From: CAZPZR01 sp964591105
GTDB lineage: Bacteria; Bacillota; Clostridia; Lachnospirales; Lachnospiraceae
DNA length: 25,582 nt
NCBI GenBank assembly: GCA_964591105.1
Contig: CAZPZR010000025.1
Coordinates: 1-25,582, forward strand
Direction: 5' to 3'
Shown here: positions 6,263 to 14,118 of the stretch, in pieces
Layout: every line of letters begins with the position of its first letter
Position numbering within the stretch: position 1 is the first letter of the stretch
The notes under the pieces: model-generated
Seen by the model: only the letters and a program-made list of their open reading frames with translations
What the model was told of the DNA's origin: nothing
Databases searched by the model: none
Position numbers and translations under genes: made by a program

Positions 6263-7534
6263 ATTATGATATTCCCAGGCGCGAGCTATCGCCCCGTCCG
6301 CCTCCATCAGCAGCTTCGTTCCTTCTGCCATACACCTCGCCGCGTACAACATCCCCTTCTGCCCGATGCTCATCCCAGCCTGCTTCGCAGCTGCCCAGTG
6401 ATGCAGTGGCGTGCCTTTGCACATGATAGCGGCACTCAAGGTGATGAGTGGAAGTGCGTGGCTAACTTCGGATGCGTCAGTCCCAATGGAGATTGGCACT
6501 GGCTCATCTTCCAATGGTTCTAATCCGCCGAAGTAGTCGCCGTTATTTGCAAGACCAGCCTCTTTGCTTATCTGCGCGGCAAATGCTAATTCTTCTTCCG
6601 TATATGTTGGTGTTGGAACATGCGTCATAGCTTCGTAATAAAGTTCCGCCAGTGGACGATTCACTTTCATTTCCTTGCAGCTTCCTACAAGCTCGATATC
6701 GACGGTTGTTCCTGTCATCATCGCAGCGCCGCGGGCGCAATGATCCACGCGCTCGCTTGCGTCCTCACAGCGGTCGCGTCTGGAAGCGCGGATAAAATAA
6801 TTCGTCTTCGCAAAATCCGGAACAACATTTGCAGGAATTCCATTATCTACATATGCGTAATGCATACGAACTTCATCAGGTACGTGTTCACGCAGATAAT
6901 TCACACCAATGTTCATAAGTTCTGCCGTGTCCAGAGCACTTCTTCCAGCGTCCGGAGCCTTGGATGCATGAGCACTTACCCCGTGAAAACAGTAATTTTT
7001 AATATCTTGTGACTGCCAAATGTCATTGCTGACGCGATTTCGGTCAAATGGATGCCACATGATTCCGACGTCAAGATGGTCGAAAACCCCATGTTCTTGC
7101 ATGATAATCTTGCCGGACATGATTTCCTCCGCCGGACAACCGTATACGTAAATGGTTCCGCTGGCGCCAGTTGCTTCCATATCAGCCTTCAGCGCACATG
7201 CGGCAGCGCAGACGCCGGTACCAAGCAAGTTGTGCCCACAAGCGTGTCCGATTTCAGCAAGTGCATCGTACTCCGCAAGAAAACCGAGAACAGGTTTCAC
7301 ATCCTCAGTAGCGTGATTTCCACGCCATACAGCGGTAAATGCGGTTTCGATTCCGGCAGTATTGTACTGAACTTCAAAACCATTGCGTTCCAGAAAATTT
7401 GCCAAATATTTAGAAGAAAGATATTCTTTATAGGCTAACTCCGGATGCTGAAATAAATAATCCGCGCAGTCAATCAGCTCAGCGTGATGCGCTTCTAACC
7501 AGGAAGCAATCACATTTTCTTTCATATCGATCAT
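6254..7534 (-). CDS. M20 family amidohydrolase/peptidase (AbgB-like)
   Basis: This is a cytoplasmic metal-dependent amidohydrolase of 426 aa, a normal length for M20D proteins such as AbgB, HipO or IAA-amino acid hydrolases. Metal and catalytic features seen are EYDALAEIGHACGHN (88-102, with Cys99 and His101), CPAEE (133-137), H161 in MWHPF, the dimerisation-domain motif GVSAHASKAP (185-194) and a C-terminal PLHHW. The start at 7534 has AGGAGG eight bases upstream; that ribosome site overlaps the stop of the preceding gene, so translation is coupled. The substrate cannot be read from sequence; candidates are N-acyl or N-carbamoyl amino acids. Its partner suggests N-carbamoyl-cysteine as one option. 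The gene looks richer in G+C than its neighbours, hinting at a separate origin. Confidence 0.85.
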   Translation of the reverse strand: MIDMKENVIASWLEAHHAELIDCADYLFQHPELAYKEYLSSKYLANFLERNGFEVQYNTAGIETAFTAVWRGNHATEDVKPVLGFLAEYDALAEIGHACGHNLLGTGVCAAACALKADMEATGASGTIYVYGCPAEEIMSGKIIMQEHGVFDHLDVGIMWHPFDRNRVSNDIWQSQDIKNYCFHGVSAHASKAPDAGRSALDTAELMNIGVNYLREHVPDEVRMHYAYVDNGIPANVVPDFAKTNYFIRASRRDRCEDASERVDHCARGAAMMTGTTVDIELVGSCKEMKVNRPLAELYYEAMTHVPTPTYTEEELAFAAQISKEAGLANNGDYFGGLEPLEDEPVPISIGTDASEVSHALPLITLSAAIMCKGTPLHHWAAAKQAGMSIGQKGMLYAARCMAEGTKLLMEADGAIARAWEYHNRT

Positions 7535-7546
7535 AAAATATGCCTC

Positions 7547-8248
7547 CTATGTGATAGGGTAAAGCCCATCTAATACGTCTAAATATTCCTGACCAAATGT
7601 AGCCACATAATCGTTCAATGCAGCAGCAACAATCTGCTCGCCTTTTTCACCAAATGCATCTGTGATTGCTTTGCTGACTGTATATTTCAAATGTGCAGTG
7701 TGGAAATTAAAGTCTCTCATGCAAGAAGTTCCAAGTTCTGCTTTCTTCTTCGCAAGATTTTCCACATCTTCCGGTGTCAGAGGGTGTCCCCAGTCGAATT
7801 CGCACTGTGTACCTCCCCAGCTCAGAGAAGTACTGGTTGGTGTACAGACGAAATCAGAACGGAATCCCTGATAAACAGCGTTGTCAACATTTACACAATA
7901 TAATTTTCCGTACTCTGTAATGTTATGCTTCTGCCAAGCCTCACACCAGGCACATTTTGAAATGTAAGTCTGAAGTGTCGGCTCTGTGCGAAGCTGACCA
8001 AATACCATCTGACCAGGATAATCTGGCTGCCATTCGCCGTAGGCCTGGTTGGTCATGGTAGTTAACTCGTCACCATTTGCAAGTGCATTGGCGGCCATGC
8101 GGGCTCCGCGTTCGTTCCCGTAGGTTGTCATGCCTGAAAGGATGACTTCTTTTCCTTCTTCGCCAAATGTCTCAACGGTATGTTTGGCTAAATATGCGAA
8201 CAACATCGCGTGATGTTCGATTTTACAGCAAATTGTATTTTCACTCAT
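7547..8248 (-). CDS. L-2-amino-thiazoline-4-carboxylate (ATC) hydrolase family protein
   Basis: This 233-aa protein resembles the ATC hydrolase family, as I recall it, by overall pattern: an N-terminal helix, YGNERGARMA (43-52), CAWCEAW (99-105), the LYCVNVDNAVYQGF region (117-130), GGTQCEFDW (145-153) and a helical C-terminus. Characterised pseudomonad members open the thiazoline ring to N-carbamoyl-L-cysteine. Many clostridial relatives are uncharacterised, so the reaction is inferred. ATG 8248 follows AAGGAAGGAG. Its stop overlaps the ribosome site of the M20 gene 12 bases downstream, so the two form one unit. No signal peptide is seen. The many Cys residues are typical of the family but their role is not clear. 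Confidence 0.72.
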   Translation of the reverse strand: MSENTICCKIEHHAMLFAYLAKHTVETFGEEGKEVILSGMTTYGNERGARMAANALANGDELTTMTNQAYGEWQPDYPGQMVFGQLRTEPTLQTYISKCAWCEAWQKHNITEYGKLYCVNVDNAVYQGFRSDFVCTPTSTSLSWGGTQCEFDWGHPLTPEDVENLAKKKAELGTSCMRDFNFHTAHLKYTVSKAITDAFGEKGEQIVAAALNDYVATFGQEYLDVLDGLYPIT

Positions 8249-8289
8249 GTTGATACTCCTTCCTTCTAAAGTGATAAAGCTATAAAATG

Positions 8290-8295
8290 ATTATA
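8290..8295 (-). promoter_or_regulatory. Candidate -10 box of the ATC-hydrolase/M20 operon
   Basis: On the minus strand this reads TATAAT, about 40 bases before the ATG at 8248. No convincing -35 hexamer is at 17-18 bases, so it would need an activator or be weak. Confidence 0.4.
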
Positions 8296-8404
8296 CTATA
8301 ATAGGAAGAAATCCGACAGCTGATTTTATTTGGAATTTGACGAAAAAAGGAAAATATTAAGAATGGAAATCGTTATTTTGAATAAAAAATAGCAATTATT
8401 TATC

Positions 8405-8474
8405 TAGAAAAGCAAGAAAACTAAAAAAATAAACAATATAGAAAATTGCATGTAAAACGAAGAGAAGTTATAAT
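8405..8474 (+). promoter_or_regulatory. Candidate promoter and operator of the glycan operon
   Basis: TATAAT at 8469-8474 has a poor -35, TTGCAT (8446-8451), at 17 bases, which suggests an activated promoter. Two similar blocks, TAGAAAAGCA (8405-8414) and TAGAAAATTGCA (8439-8450), lie 34 bp apart, the second overlapping the -35. Such direct repeats fit binding by an AraC-type activator, for example the one at 16351-17178. The TATAAT is solid; the operator is a guess. Confidence 0.45.
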
Positions 8475-8517
8475 ATTAACATAAGAAACGAGTTTACTTT
8501 TATAAGGAGGAACAGAA

Positions 8518-9843
8518 ATGAAAAAGAGAAGTATTAGCTTGTTATTAGTAGGAACAATGTTAGTTTCTATGCTCGCAGGCTGCGGATCTAAAAAAGAAGA
8601 AGCAGACAATAGCGAAGAAAGCAGCAGCGTAGTAAAAGTTGCAGCAGTTGAAACAGCTTATGGTGCTGATATGTGGAAAGATGTAGCAGCAGCATTCGAA
8701 GAAGAAACAGGAATCAAGGTAGAACTTACAGTAGATAAGAACCTTGAAGATGTAATCTCTCCAGATATGAAAGCAGGTAACTACCCAGACGTTATCATGC
8801 GTGCAGTTGGTGCTGAATCTGGTATGACAGAGACATTCATCAAAGACAACAACTTAACAGAACTTACAGATGTGTTAGATATGACAATCCCTGGTGAAGA
8901 AACAACAGTTGGAGACAAAATGCTCGGTGGTTTCACAGATAACACAATTACACAGCCATACGGCGATGGAAAAGTATACTTAATGCCAATGTTCTACAGC
9001 CCATGTGGATTATTCTACAACGCTGGTCTTTTCGAAGAAAAAGGCTGGGAAGTTCCAGAAACTTGGGATGAAATGTGGGAACTCGGAGACAAAGCAAAAG
9101 CTGAAGGAATCGCATTATTTACATACCCAACAGCTGGATACTTTGATGCTTTCTTATATGCATTAATGCATGAAGCATATGGCGAAGACTTTACAAAAGC
9201 TTTAAATTATGAAGAAGGAATCTGGGAAACAGATGCAGCAGCAGAAATTTATGCTATCCTTGACAAATTAGCAGATTATACAGAATCTACAACACCAGCA
9301 AACGCTAACGATGATAACTTCCAGAAAAACCAGCAGTTAGTACTTGACAACAAAGCACTCTTTATGCCAAATGGTAACTGGGTAATCGGCGAAATGGCAG
9401 AAGCTCCACGTGCAGAAGGATTCGAATGGGGATTCACAGCTCTTCCAGCAGTTGCTGAAGGTGGAGAAAGAGCATCTTACGCTTGGTTTGAACAGGTTTG
9501 GATGCCAGCAGAAGCACAGAACGCAGATGCAGGAAAACAGTTCGTATCATTCTTATACTCTGACAAAGCAGCTGAAATCTTTGCAGCACAGGGTGCAATT
9601 CAGCCAATCAACGGATTAGCTGATTCATTAGAAGGAGATGCTAAGATTTACTACAGCATTTATGATACAGGTGCTGTTGCAGTATTAGATGCATTCGCTA
9701 CAACAGAATCTATTGAAGGTGTTACAATCCGTGGTACTTTCTGTGATCCTATCAACTCTCTTGTAACAGAAGACAAGACAATTGATGATTGGAAAGCACA
9801 GATTATCAAAGATAACGATACATTTAGAGAAAATCTGAAATAG
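8518..9843 (+). CDS. ABC transporter sugar-binding lipoprotein
   Basis: This is the extracellular substrate-binding protein of a carbohydrate ABC importer (CUT1, COG1653 type), 441 aa. The N-terminus is a lipoprotein signal peptide: two Lys and an Arg, a hydrophobic stretch, then the lipobox LAGC with Cys22 as the lipid anchor, followed by an acidic, Ser-rich linker. The mature part has typical family features, such as VAAAFEEETGIKVEL and the W-rich CGLFYNAGLFEEKGWEVPET segment. ATG 8518 has AAGGAGG seven bases upstream. Strongly biased codons indicate high expression. The downstream GH112 gene suggests lacto-N-biose or galacto-N-biose type ligands, possibly fucosylated, but binding specificity cannot be read from sequence. 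A strong hairpin follows, so it is probably made in excess of the permeases. Confidence 0.92.
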   Translation: MKKRSISLLLVGTMLVSMLAGCGSKKEEADNSEESSSVVKVAAVETAYGADMWKDVAAAFEEETGIKVELTVDKNLEDVISPDMKAGNYPDVIMRAVGAESGMTETFIKDNNLTELTDVLDMTIPGEETTVGDKMLGGFTDNTITQPYGDGKVYLMPMFYSPCGLFYNAGLFEEKGWEVPETWDEMWELGDKAKAEGIALFTYPTAGYFDAFLYALMHEAYGEDFTKALNYEEGIWETDAAAEIYAILDKLADYTESTTPANANDDNFQKNQQLVLDNKALFMPNGNWVIGEMAEAPRAEGFEWGFTALPAVAEGGERASYAWFEQVWMPAEAQNADAGKQFVSFLYSDKAAEIFAAQGAIQPINGLADSLEGDAKIYYSIYDTGAVAVLDAFATTESIEGVTIRGTFCDPINSLVTEDKTIDDWKAQIIKDNDTFRENLK

Positions 9844-9863
9844 TAACGAACATATGTAACTAG

Positions 9864-9897
9864 AAAAGCTGGTGCTTGAAAGAAGCACCAGCTTTTT
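9864..9897 (+). terminator. Intra-operon hairpin between binding protein and permeases
   Basis: AAAAGCTGGTGCTT (9864-9877) pairs perfectly over 14 bp with AAGCACCAGCTTTT (9883-9896), loop GAAAG, followed by one more T. Such hairpins stabilise the binding-protein mRNA or stop most transcripts, so permeases are made in smaller amounts. Confidence 0.85.
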
Positions 9898-9927
9898 AAA
9901 TAAATAAAAAAGAATGGAGATGAATCA

Positions 9928-10818
9928 ATGCGTAAAACAAAAGGCCGCGGACGCTTTATATTTTTCTGTGTCGCTCCGGCAATCATTTTATTTGTTATTT
10001 TTATGATCGTTCCTACCATCGATGTCTTCCGTATGTCCCTGTATAAATGGGGTGGATATACTGCAAATAAGACATTTGTAGGACTCGACAACTTTAAGAC
10101 ATTAATGCACAGCGAAAAATTTATTCGCTCATTCCAAAATCAGATTCTTCTGATTGTGGTAGTTACAATCGTGACGATGTTTTTAGCACTGACATTTGCA
10201 GCAATTTTGACAAGAGAAAAGATTAAGGGACAGAATTTCTTCCGTATTGTATTTTACATTCCAAACATTTTGTCTATCGTAATCATCAGTGCAATTTTCT
10301 CTGCAATTTATGATCCAAACCAGGGACTTTTGAACTCTATCCTGGCAATCTTCCGCGGAGATAAGGAGCCAATCCTCTGGCTCGGAAGTCAGAAAATTGT
10401 TATTTACAGTATCGTAATTGCGATGATCTGGCAGGCAATTGGTTATTACATGGTTATGTATATGGCAAGTATGTCCAGTGTACCAGAAAGTTTGTATGAA
10501 TGTGCAGAATTGGAAGGTGCAGGAAAGTTCAGACAGTTCTTTTCCATTACATTACCTTTGATTTGGACAAATATCAGAACAACACTGACATTCTTCATTA
10601 TCAGTACAATTAATATGAGTTTCTTGTTTGTAAAGGCTATGACAAATGGAGGACCAGACGGAGCATCTAACGTATTCTTGAGCTACATGTATCAGGAAGC
10701 ATATACCAACTCTTCATATGGATACGGTATGGCAATCGGTTCTGTTGTATTCTTGTTCTCATTTGCATTGTCTGCAATTGTAAATGGCGTTACAAAACGT
10801 GAATCAATCGAATTATAG
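9928..10818 (+). CDS. Sugar ABC transporter permease (MalF/UgpA-like)
   Basis: This is the first membrane subunit of the importer, 296 aa with about six transmembrane segments (for example 11-34, 72-94, 107-128, 157-181, 218-236, 264-285). The EAA-type loop that contacts the ATPase is at 190-210 (YECAELEGAGKFRQFFSITL). The N-terminus is Lys/Arg-rich and cytoplasmic. The start has a GGAGATG ribosome site upstream. It lies between the binding protein and the second permease, with 15 bases to the next gene, so they are co-transcribed. No ATPase gene is present in the operon, so a shared MsmK-like ATPase elsewhere is needed. Confidence 0.92.
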   Translation: MRKTKGRGRFIFFCVAPAIILFVIFMIVPTIDVFRMSLYKWGGYTANKTFVGLDNFKTLMHSEKFIRSFQNQILLIVVVTIVTMFLALTFAAILTREKIKGQNFFRIVFYIPNILSIVIISAIFSAIYDPNQGLLNSILAIFRGDKEPILWLGSQKIVIYSIVIAMIWQAIGYYMVMYMASMSSVPESLYECAELEGAGKFRQFFSITLPLIWTNIRTTLTFFIISTINMSFLFVKAMTNGGPDGASNVFLSYMYQEAYTNSSYGYGMAIGSVVFLFSFALSAIVNGVTKRESIEL

Positions 10819-10833
10819 AAAGGAGAAGAGATT

Positions 10834-11706
10834 ATGAAGAAAAAAACATCAAGCTTTAGCAAAATTCTTATCTATATTCCTTTGATTTTACTGGCCATTA
10901 CAATTGTTGTCCCAGTATTCTGGGTATTTATGGCATCTATTAAGGAAAATGTAGAATTTTATCGTAATCCATGGTCACTTCCAGAAGGATTTTATTTGCA
11001 GAACTTCATTGATGCTTGGCAGAAGGCAGATATGGGATCATTCATGTTGAATTCTGTAATTGTAACAGCACTTGCACTTGTGTTGTTGATTGTAGTTGCA
11101 TTGCCAGCATCTTATGCATTATCCAGATTCCAGTTCCGCTCAAAAGGATTTTGGAACACATTATTTATGGCTGGATTATTTATCAATGTAAACTACATTG
11201 TTGTACCTATTTTCTTAATGCTCAGCGATGCGGACACATTTCTCCGTAAGATGGGCGGAGACGGCTTCTTCCTGAACAACATCTTTGTGTTAGCAGTTGT
11301 ATATGCGGCAACAGCACTTCCATTCACAATTTACTTGTTGTCAGGATATTTCAAGACGGTTCCGAAGGATTATGAGGAAGCAGCATATGTAGATGGTGCT
11401 GGATACTTGAGAACAATGGTGCAGATCATTTTCCCAATGGCAAAACCAAGTATCATCACAGTTATTTTGTTTAACTTCCTGTCATTCTGGAATGAATATA
11501 TCATTTCTATGACATTACTGACAAAACCAGAACTGAAGACATTGCCAGTAGGTCTTATGAACTTAATGGCGGCTCAGAAATCAGCAGTTCAGTATGGTCA
11601 GATGTATGCAGGACTTGTAATTGTTATGCTGCCAACATTGATTCTTTACATGTGTGTACAGAAACAGCTTACGGAAGGTATGACTGTTGGTGGTCTGAAA
11701 GGTTAA
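10834..11706 (+). CDS. Sugar ABC transporter permease (MalG/UgpE-like)
   Basis: This is the second membrane subunit of the importer, 290 aa with about six transmembrane segments starting with residues 10-34. The EAA loop is at 181-201 (EEAAYVDGAGYLRTMVQIIF). The C-terminus ends in TVGGLKG, usual for MalG-type subunits of CUT1 systems. It starts at ATG 10834 after AAAGGAGAAGAG and pairs with the permease just upstream to form the translocation pore. Codon usage is like that of the binding protein. Its stop is 12 bases before a small membrane protein gene in the same operon. Confidence 0.92.
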   Translation: MKKKTSSFSKILIYIPLILLAITIVVPVFWVFMASIKENVEFYRNPWSLPEGFYLQNFIDAWQKADMGSFMLNSVIVTALALVLLIVVALPASYALSRFQFRSKGFWNTLFMAGLFINVNYIVVPIFLMLSDADTFLRKMGGDGFFLNNIFVLAVVYAATALPFTIYLLSGYFKTVPKDYEEAAYVDGAGYLRTMVQIIFPMAKPSIITVILFNFLSFWNEYIISMTLLTKPELKTLPVGLMNLMAAQKSAVQYGQMYAGLVIVMLPTLILYMCVQKQLTEGMTVGGLKG

Positions 11707-11718
11707 GGAGGATAGGTT

Positions 11719-11898
11719 ATGAATGAACAGATTAAAAAAGTTGTAATAGGTATCCTCATTGCGATTGTATTTATTGCGTGTATCGTATTGGTAGTTGTAG
11801 GTCAGAAGAACGTTGGGCTTGGTGGCCTTGGAATGGAGCTTTTAGGACTGGCAGGCTTATTATTCCTGCTGTGGTTGTACAATCATCAGTTTAAATAA
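11719..11898 (+). CDS. Small membrane protein, 59 aa (DUF6903-like)
   Basis: This gene runs from ATG 11719 to TAA 11896-11898 with AAGGAGG (11705-11711) as ribosome site. The product has two hydrophobic segments (about 7-28 and 36-54) separated by VGQKNVGLGGLG, and ends LYNHQFK. From memory, this pattern fits a small uncharacterised family, DUF6903, often found with sugar ABC permeases in Firmicutes; the family name should be checked. It lies between the second permease and the GH95-like gene, three bases before the latter's start. It may be an accessory or stabilising subunit of the transporter, or a leader that couples translation to the next gene. Function unknown. Confidence 0.75.
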   Translation: MNEQIKKVVIGILIAIVFIACIVLVVVGQKNVGLGGLGMELLGLAGLLFLLWLYNHQFK

Positions 11899-11901
11899 GT
11901 T

Positions 11902-14100
11902 ATGAAACATTCATTAACATTTGAGAAAAGTATTTCGCGATGGGATGAAGCGATTCCACTAGGGAATGGGCGGATCGGAGCCCTGGTGTACGGAGGTCCG
12001 GAGGAACTGCGGTTCAGTTTAGACCGCACGGATATTTGGGACCGTTCGGTGCCGCTTCATACGGAACGAGAAGATTTTACTTATGCAAATTTGGTGCGGA
12101 TGGCAAAAAATGGAGAAACAGAAGCAATTCGACAACTGTTTGATGCTCCATATAACCATCCGACGCCGACAAAATTACCAGCGGGCAAATTATTACTTGG
12201 ATTTCGGAATGGAAGAAATGTCCGCTCGCAACTGGATTTGGAAACAGCAGAAGCACAGATGTGTGTGGAGCTGGAAGAGGGAGAAATCATCGTGCAGGCA
12301 TATTGTCATGCCGTAACGAAAAGCGGCATGATTCGCGTTGGCTGTCGAAGAGAAGAAGTAGAGATTCGATTGGAGAATCCTGAATTTGGAAACGAAAAAA
12401 CAGCTGAACAGCAAAAGTATGACCCAGAACATCGAGAGATTTCTCAAGGGGATTTGAAACGACTGCATTATCCGGCGCCAGTGAGAATGAAAAAAGCAGG
12501 TTCTCCGGATTTTGAGTGGTTTCTACAGTCTGTCGATGCAGAATTTTCCTTTGGAGTGATTGTTGGCATATTGGAGAAAGAACGGGAAACTCTGATTGGC
12601 TATCGAGTGGTCACTTCACGAGATGGAATGCATTGGATAGACGATGCAATCGCGCAGATTCAAGAAGAACTGCGGAACGGATATGAAGAACATAAAAAAA
12701 GTCATTTGACATGGTGGAAGAGGTATTGGGAGAAGAGCAAAATCTCCTTGCCAGATCTTTGCTTTGAAAGAAACTGGTATTTGACCAATTATCTATTTGC
12801 CTCCTGCTCAAGAAAAGGGGAATATCCAATGCCGTTGCAAGGGGTATGGACAGCAGATGATGGAAGTCTTCCACCATGGAAAGGTGATTATCATAATGAT
12901 TTAAATACCCAGCTTAGTTATTCGCATTTTTATAAGGCCAATCATCTGGAGGAAGGAGAAAGTTTTTTGGATTTTCTCTGGAATTCCATGAAAGCTGGGG
13001 AAAACTTTGCGAAGAAGTTCTATCAGACAGAAGGAATATGTCTGCCGGGAGTGATGTCCATTGACGGACAGCCGCTGGGAGGATGGCCAATGTATTCGCT
13101 GTCTCCTATTCATCAAATCTGGCTTTGTAAGTCATTTGAAGAATATTACCGCTATACAGGGGATCGAACATTCCTGAAAGAAAAAGCATGGACATATTTT
13201 GAAGAGACTGCAAAATGTATCACTGCACTTTTGGAAGAGAAAGACGGACAACTGTATTTACCAGTTTCTTCTTCCCCGGAGATACATGATGATGAAAAAG
13301 AGTCCTGGCTGACACCGAACAGCAATTATGACTTGGCATTGCTGAGATATTTGTATGCGACTTTGGCGGAATTTGCTGAGATACTGGAAAATAGACAAGC
13401 GGAAACTTGGAAGAGAATCTTAGACCGACTGCCAGAGCTGGCGGTAAATGAAAAAGATGTACTGATGCTTTCGCCAGACGAAAGTTTGAATGAATCTCAT
13501 CGACATTTGTCAAATGCAATGGCAATCTGTCCGTTGCATCTGTATTCCTACGAAAAAGCGGAAGACAGAAAGGTAATCGATGCAACGATTCTGGATTATG
13601 AGCGTCTGGGAAGCGGAATGTGGGTTGGATTTTCATTTGCATGGATGTCACATTTGTATGCAGTACAGGAAAATGGAGAAGGAGCATTCGAGCAACTTCG
13701 AATTTTCTGGGAAAGCTTTTGCTCCAATAACGGCTTTCATCTCAACGGAGACTATCGGAAGCGTGGATATACAACCTTCCACTATCGCCCGTTTACGTTA
13801 GAGGCGAATATGTACGCGGCAGATGCACTGCAAGAAATGCTCTTTCAGATGGATGGAGAACAACTGCATGTATTTCCAGCAATTCCAGAGGCGTGGAAGA
13901 AGCAAGGATGTGCATTTGAAGGATTCCGTGGACACGACGGCATCCTTGTATCTGCAAGGTGGACTGAAGATGGAAAATGCGAAGTGCAGGTGGACTCACC
14001 GGTGACAAAGTGTGTTCAACTGAAAATTGCTGGCAAATTCATGCGTAGCGTGGAACTTGAAGCGAAGAAAACAATAAGAGTGAATGAGAATATTTCGTAA
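11902..14100 (+). CDS. GH95-like glycoside hydrolase (divergent)
   Basis: This is a cytoplasmic enzyme of 732 aa with no signal peptide. The N-terminus WDEAIPLGNGRIGALVYG (14-31) is the hallmark of GH95. An (alpha/alpha)6-barrel region follows with QGVWTADDGSLPPW (313-326), HNDLNTQLSY (331-340), SSSPE (456-460), HRHLS (533-537) and FTLEANMYAADALQEML (631-647). GH95 holds alpha-L-fucosidases and alpha-L-galactosidases. Against the Bifidobacterium AfcA pattern, the acid Glu is kept (E460), the base Asn is N335, but the nearby Asn is Asp333 and the activating Asp is Glu634. The substrate is therefore uncertain; release of fucose from imported H-type oligosaccharides is the contextual guess. There is no clear ribosome site; the start lies three bases after the previous stop, so translation is probably coupled. 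Codon use is less biased than in its neighbours. Confidence 0.78.
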   Translation: MKHSLTFEKSISRWDEAIPLGNGRIGALVYGGPEELRFSLDRTDIWDRSVPLHTEREDFTYANLVRMAKNGETEAIRQLFDAPYNHPTPTKLPAGKLLLGFRNGRNVRSQLDLETAEAQMCVELEEGEIIVQAYCHAVTKSGMIRVGCRREEVEIRLENPEFGNEKTAEQQKYDPEHREISQGDLKRLHYPAPVRMKKAGSPDFEWFLQSVDAEFSFGVIVGILEKERETLIGYRVVTSRDGMHWIDDAIAQIQEELRNGYEEHKKSHLTWWKRYWEKSKISLPDLCFERNWYLTNYLFASCSRKGEYPMPLQGVWTADDGSLPPWKGDYHNDLNTQLSYSHFYKANHLEEGESFLDFLWNSMKAGENFAKKFYQTEGICLPGVMSIDGQPLGGWPMYSLSPIHQIWLCKSFEEYYRYTGDRTFLKEKAWTYFEETAKCITALLEEKDGQLYLPVSSSPEIHDDEKESWLTPNSNYDLALLRYLYATLAEFAEILENRQAETWKRILDRLPELAVNEKDVLMLSPDESLNESHRHLSNAMAICPLHLYSYEKAEDRKVIDATILDYERLGSGMWVGFSFAWMSHLYAVQENGEGAFEQLRIFWESFCSNNGFHLNGDYRKRGYTTFHYRPFTLEANMYAADALQEMLFQMDGEQLHVFPAIPEAWKKQGCAFEGFRGHDGILVSARWTEDGKCEVQVDSPVTKCVQLKIAGKFMRSVELEAKKTIRVNENIS

Positions 14101-14118
14101 AAAAAGAGGTATGTAACG

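Noticed and set aside
8452..8465. Catabolite-response (cre) site TGTAAAACG... near the binding-protein promoter
   Set aside because: It has one extra base in the core and does not match the second half of the consensus.
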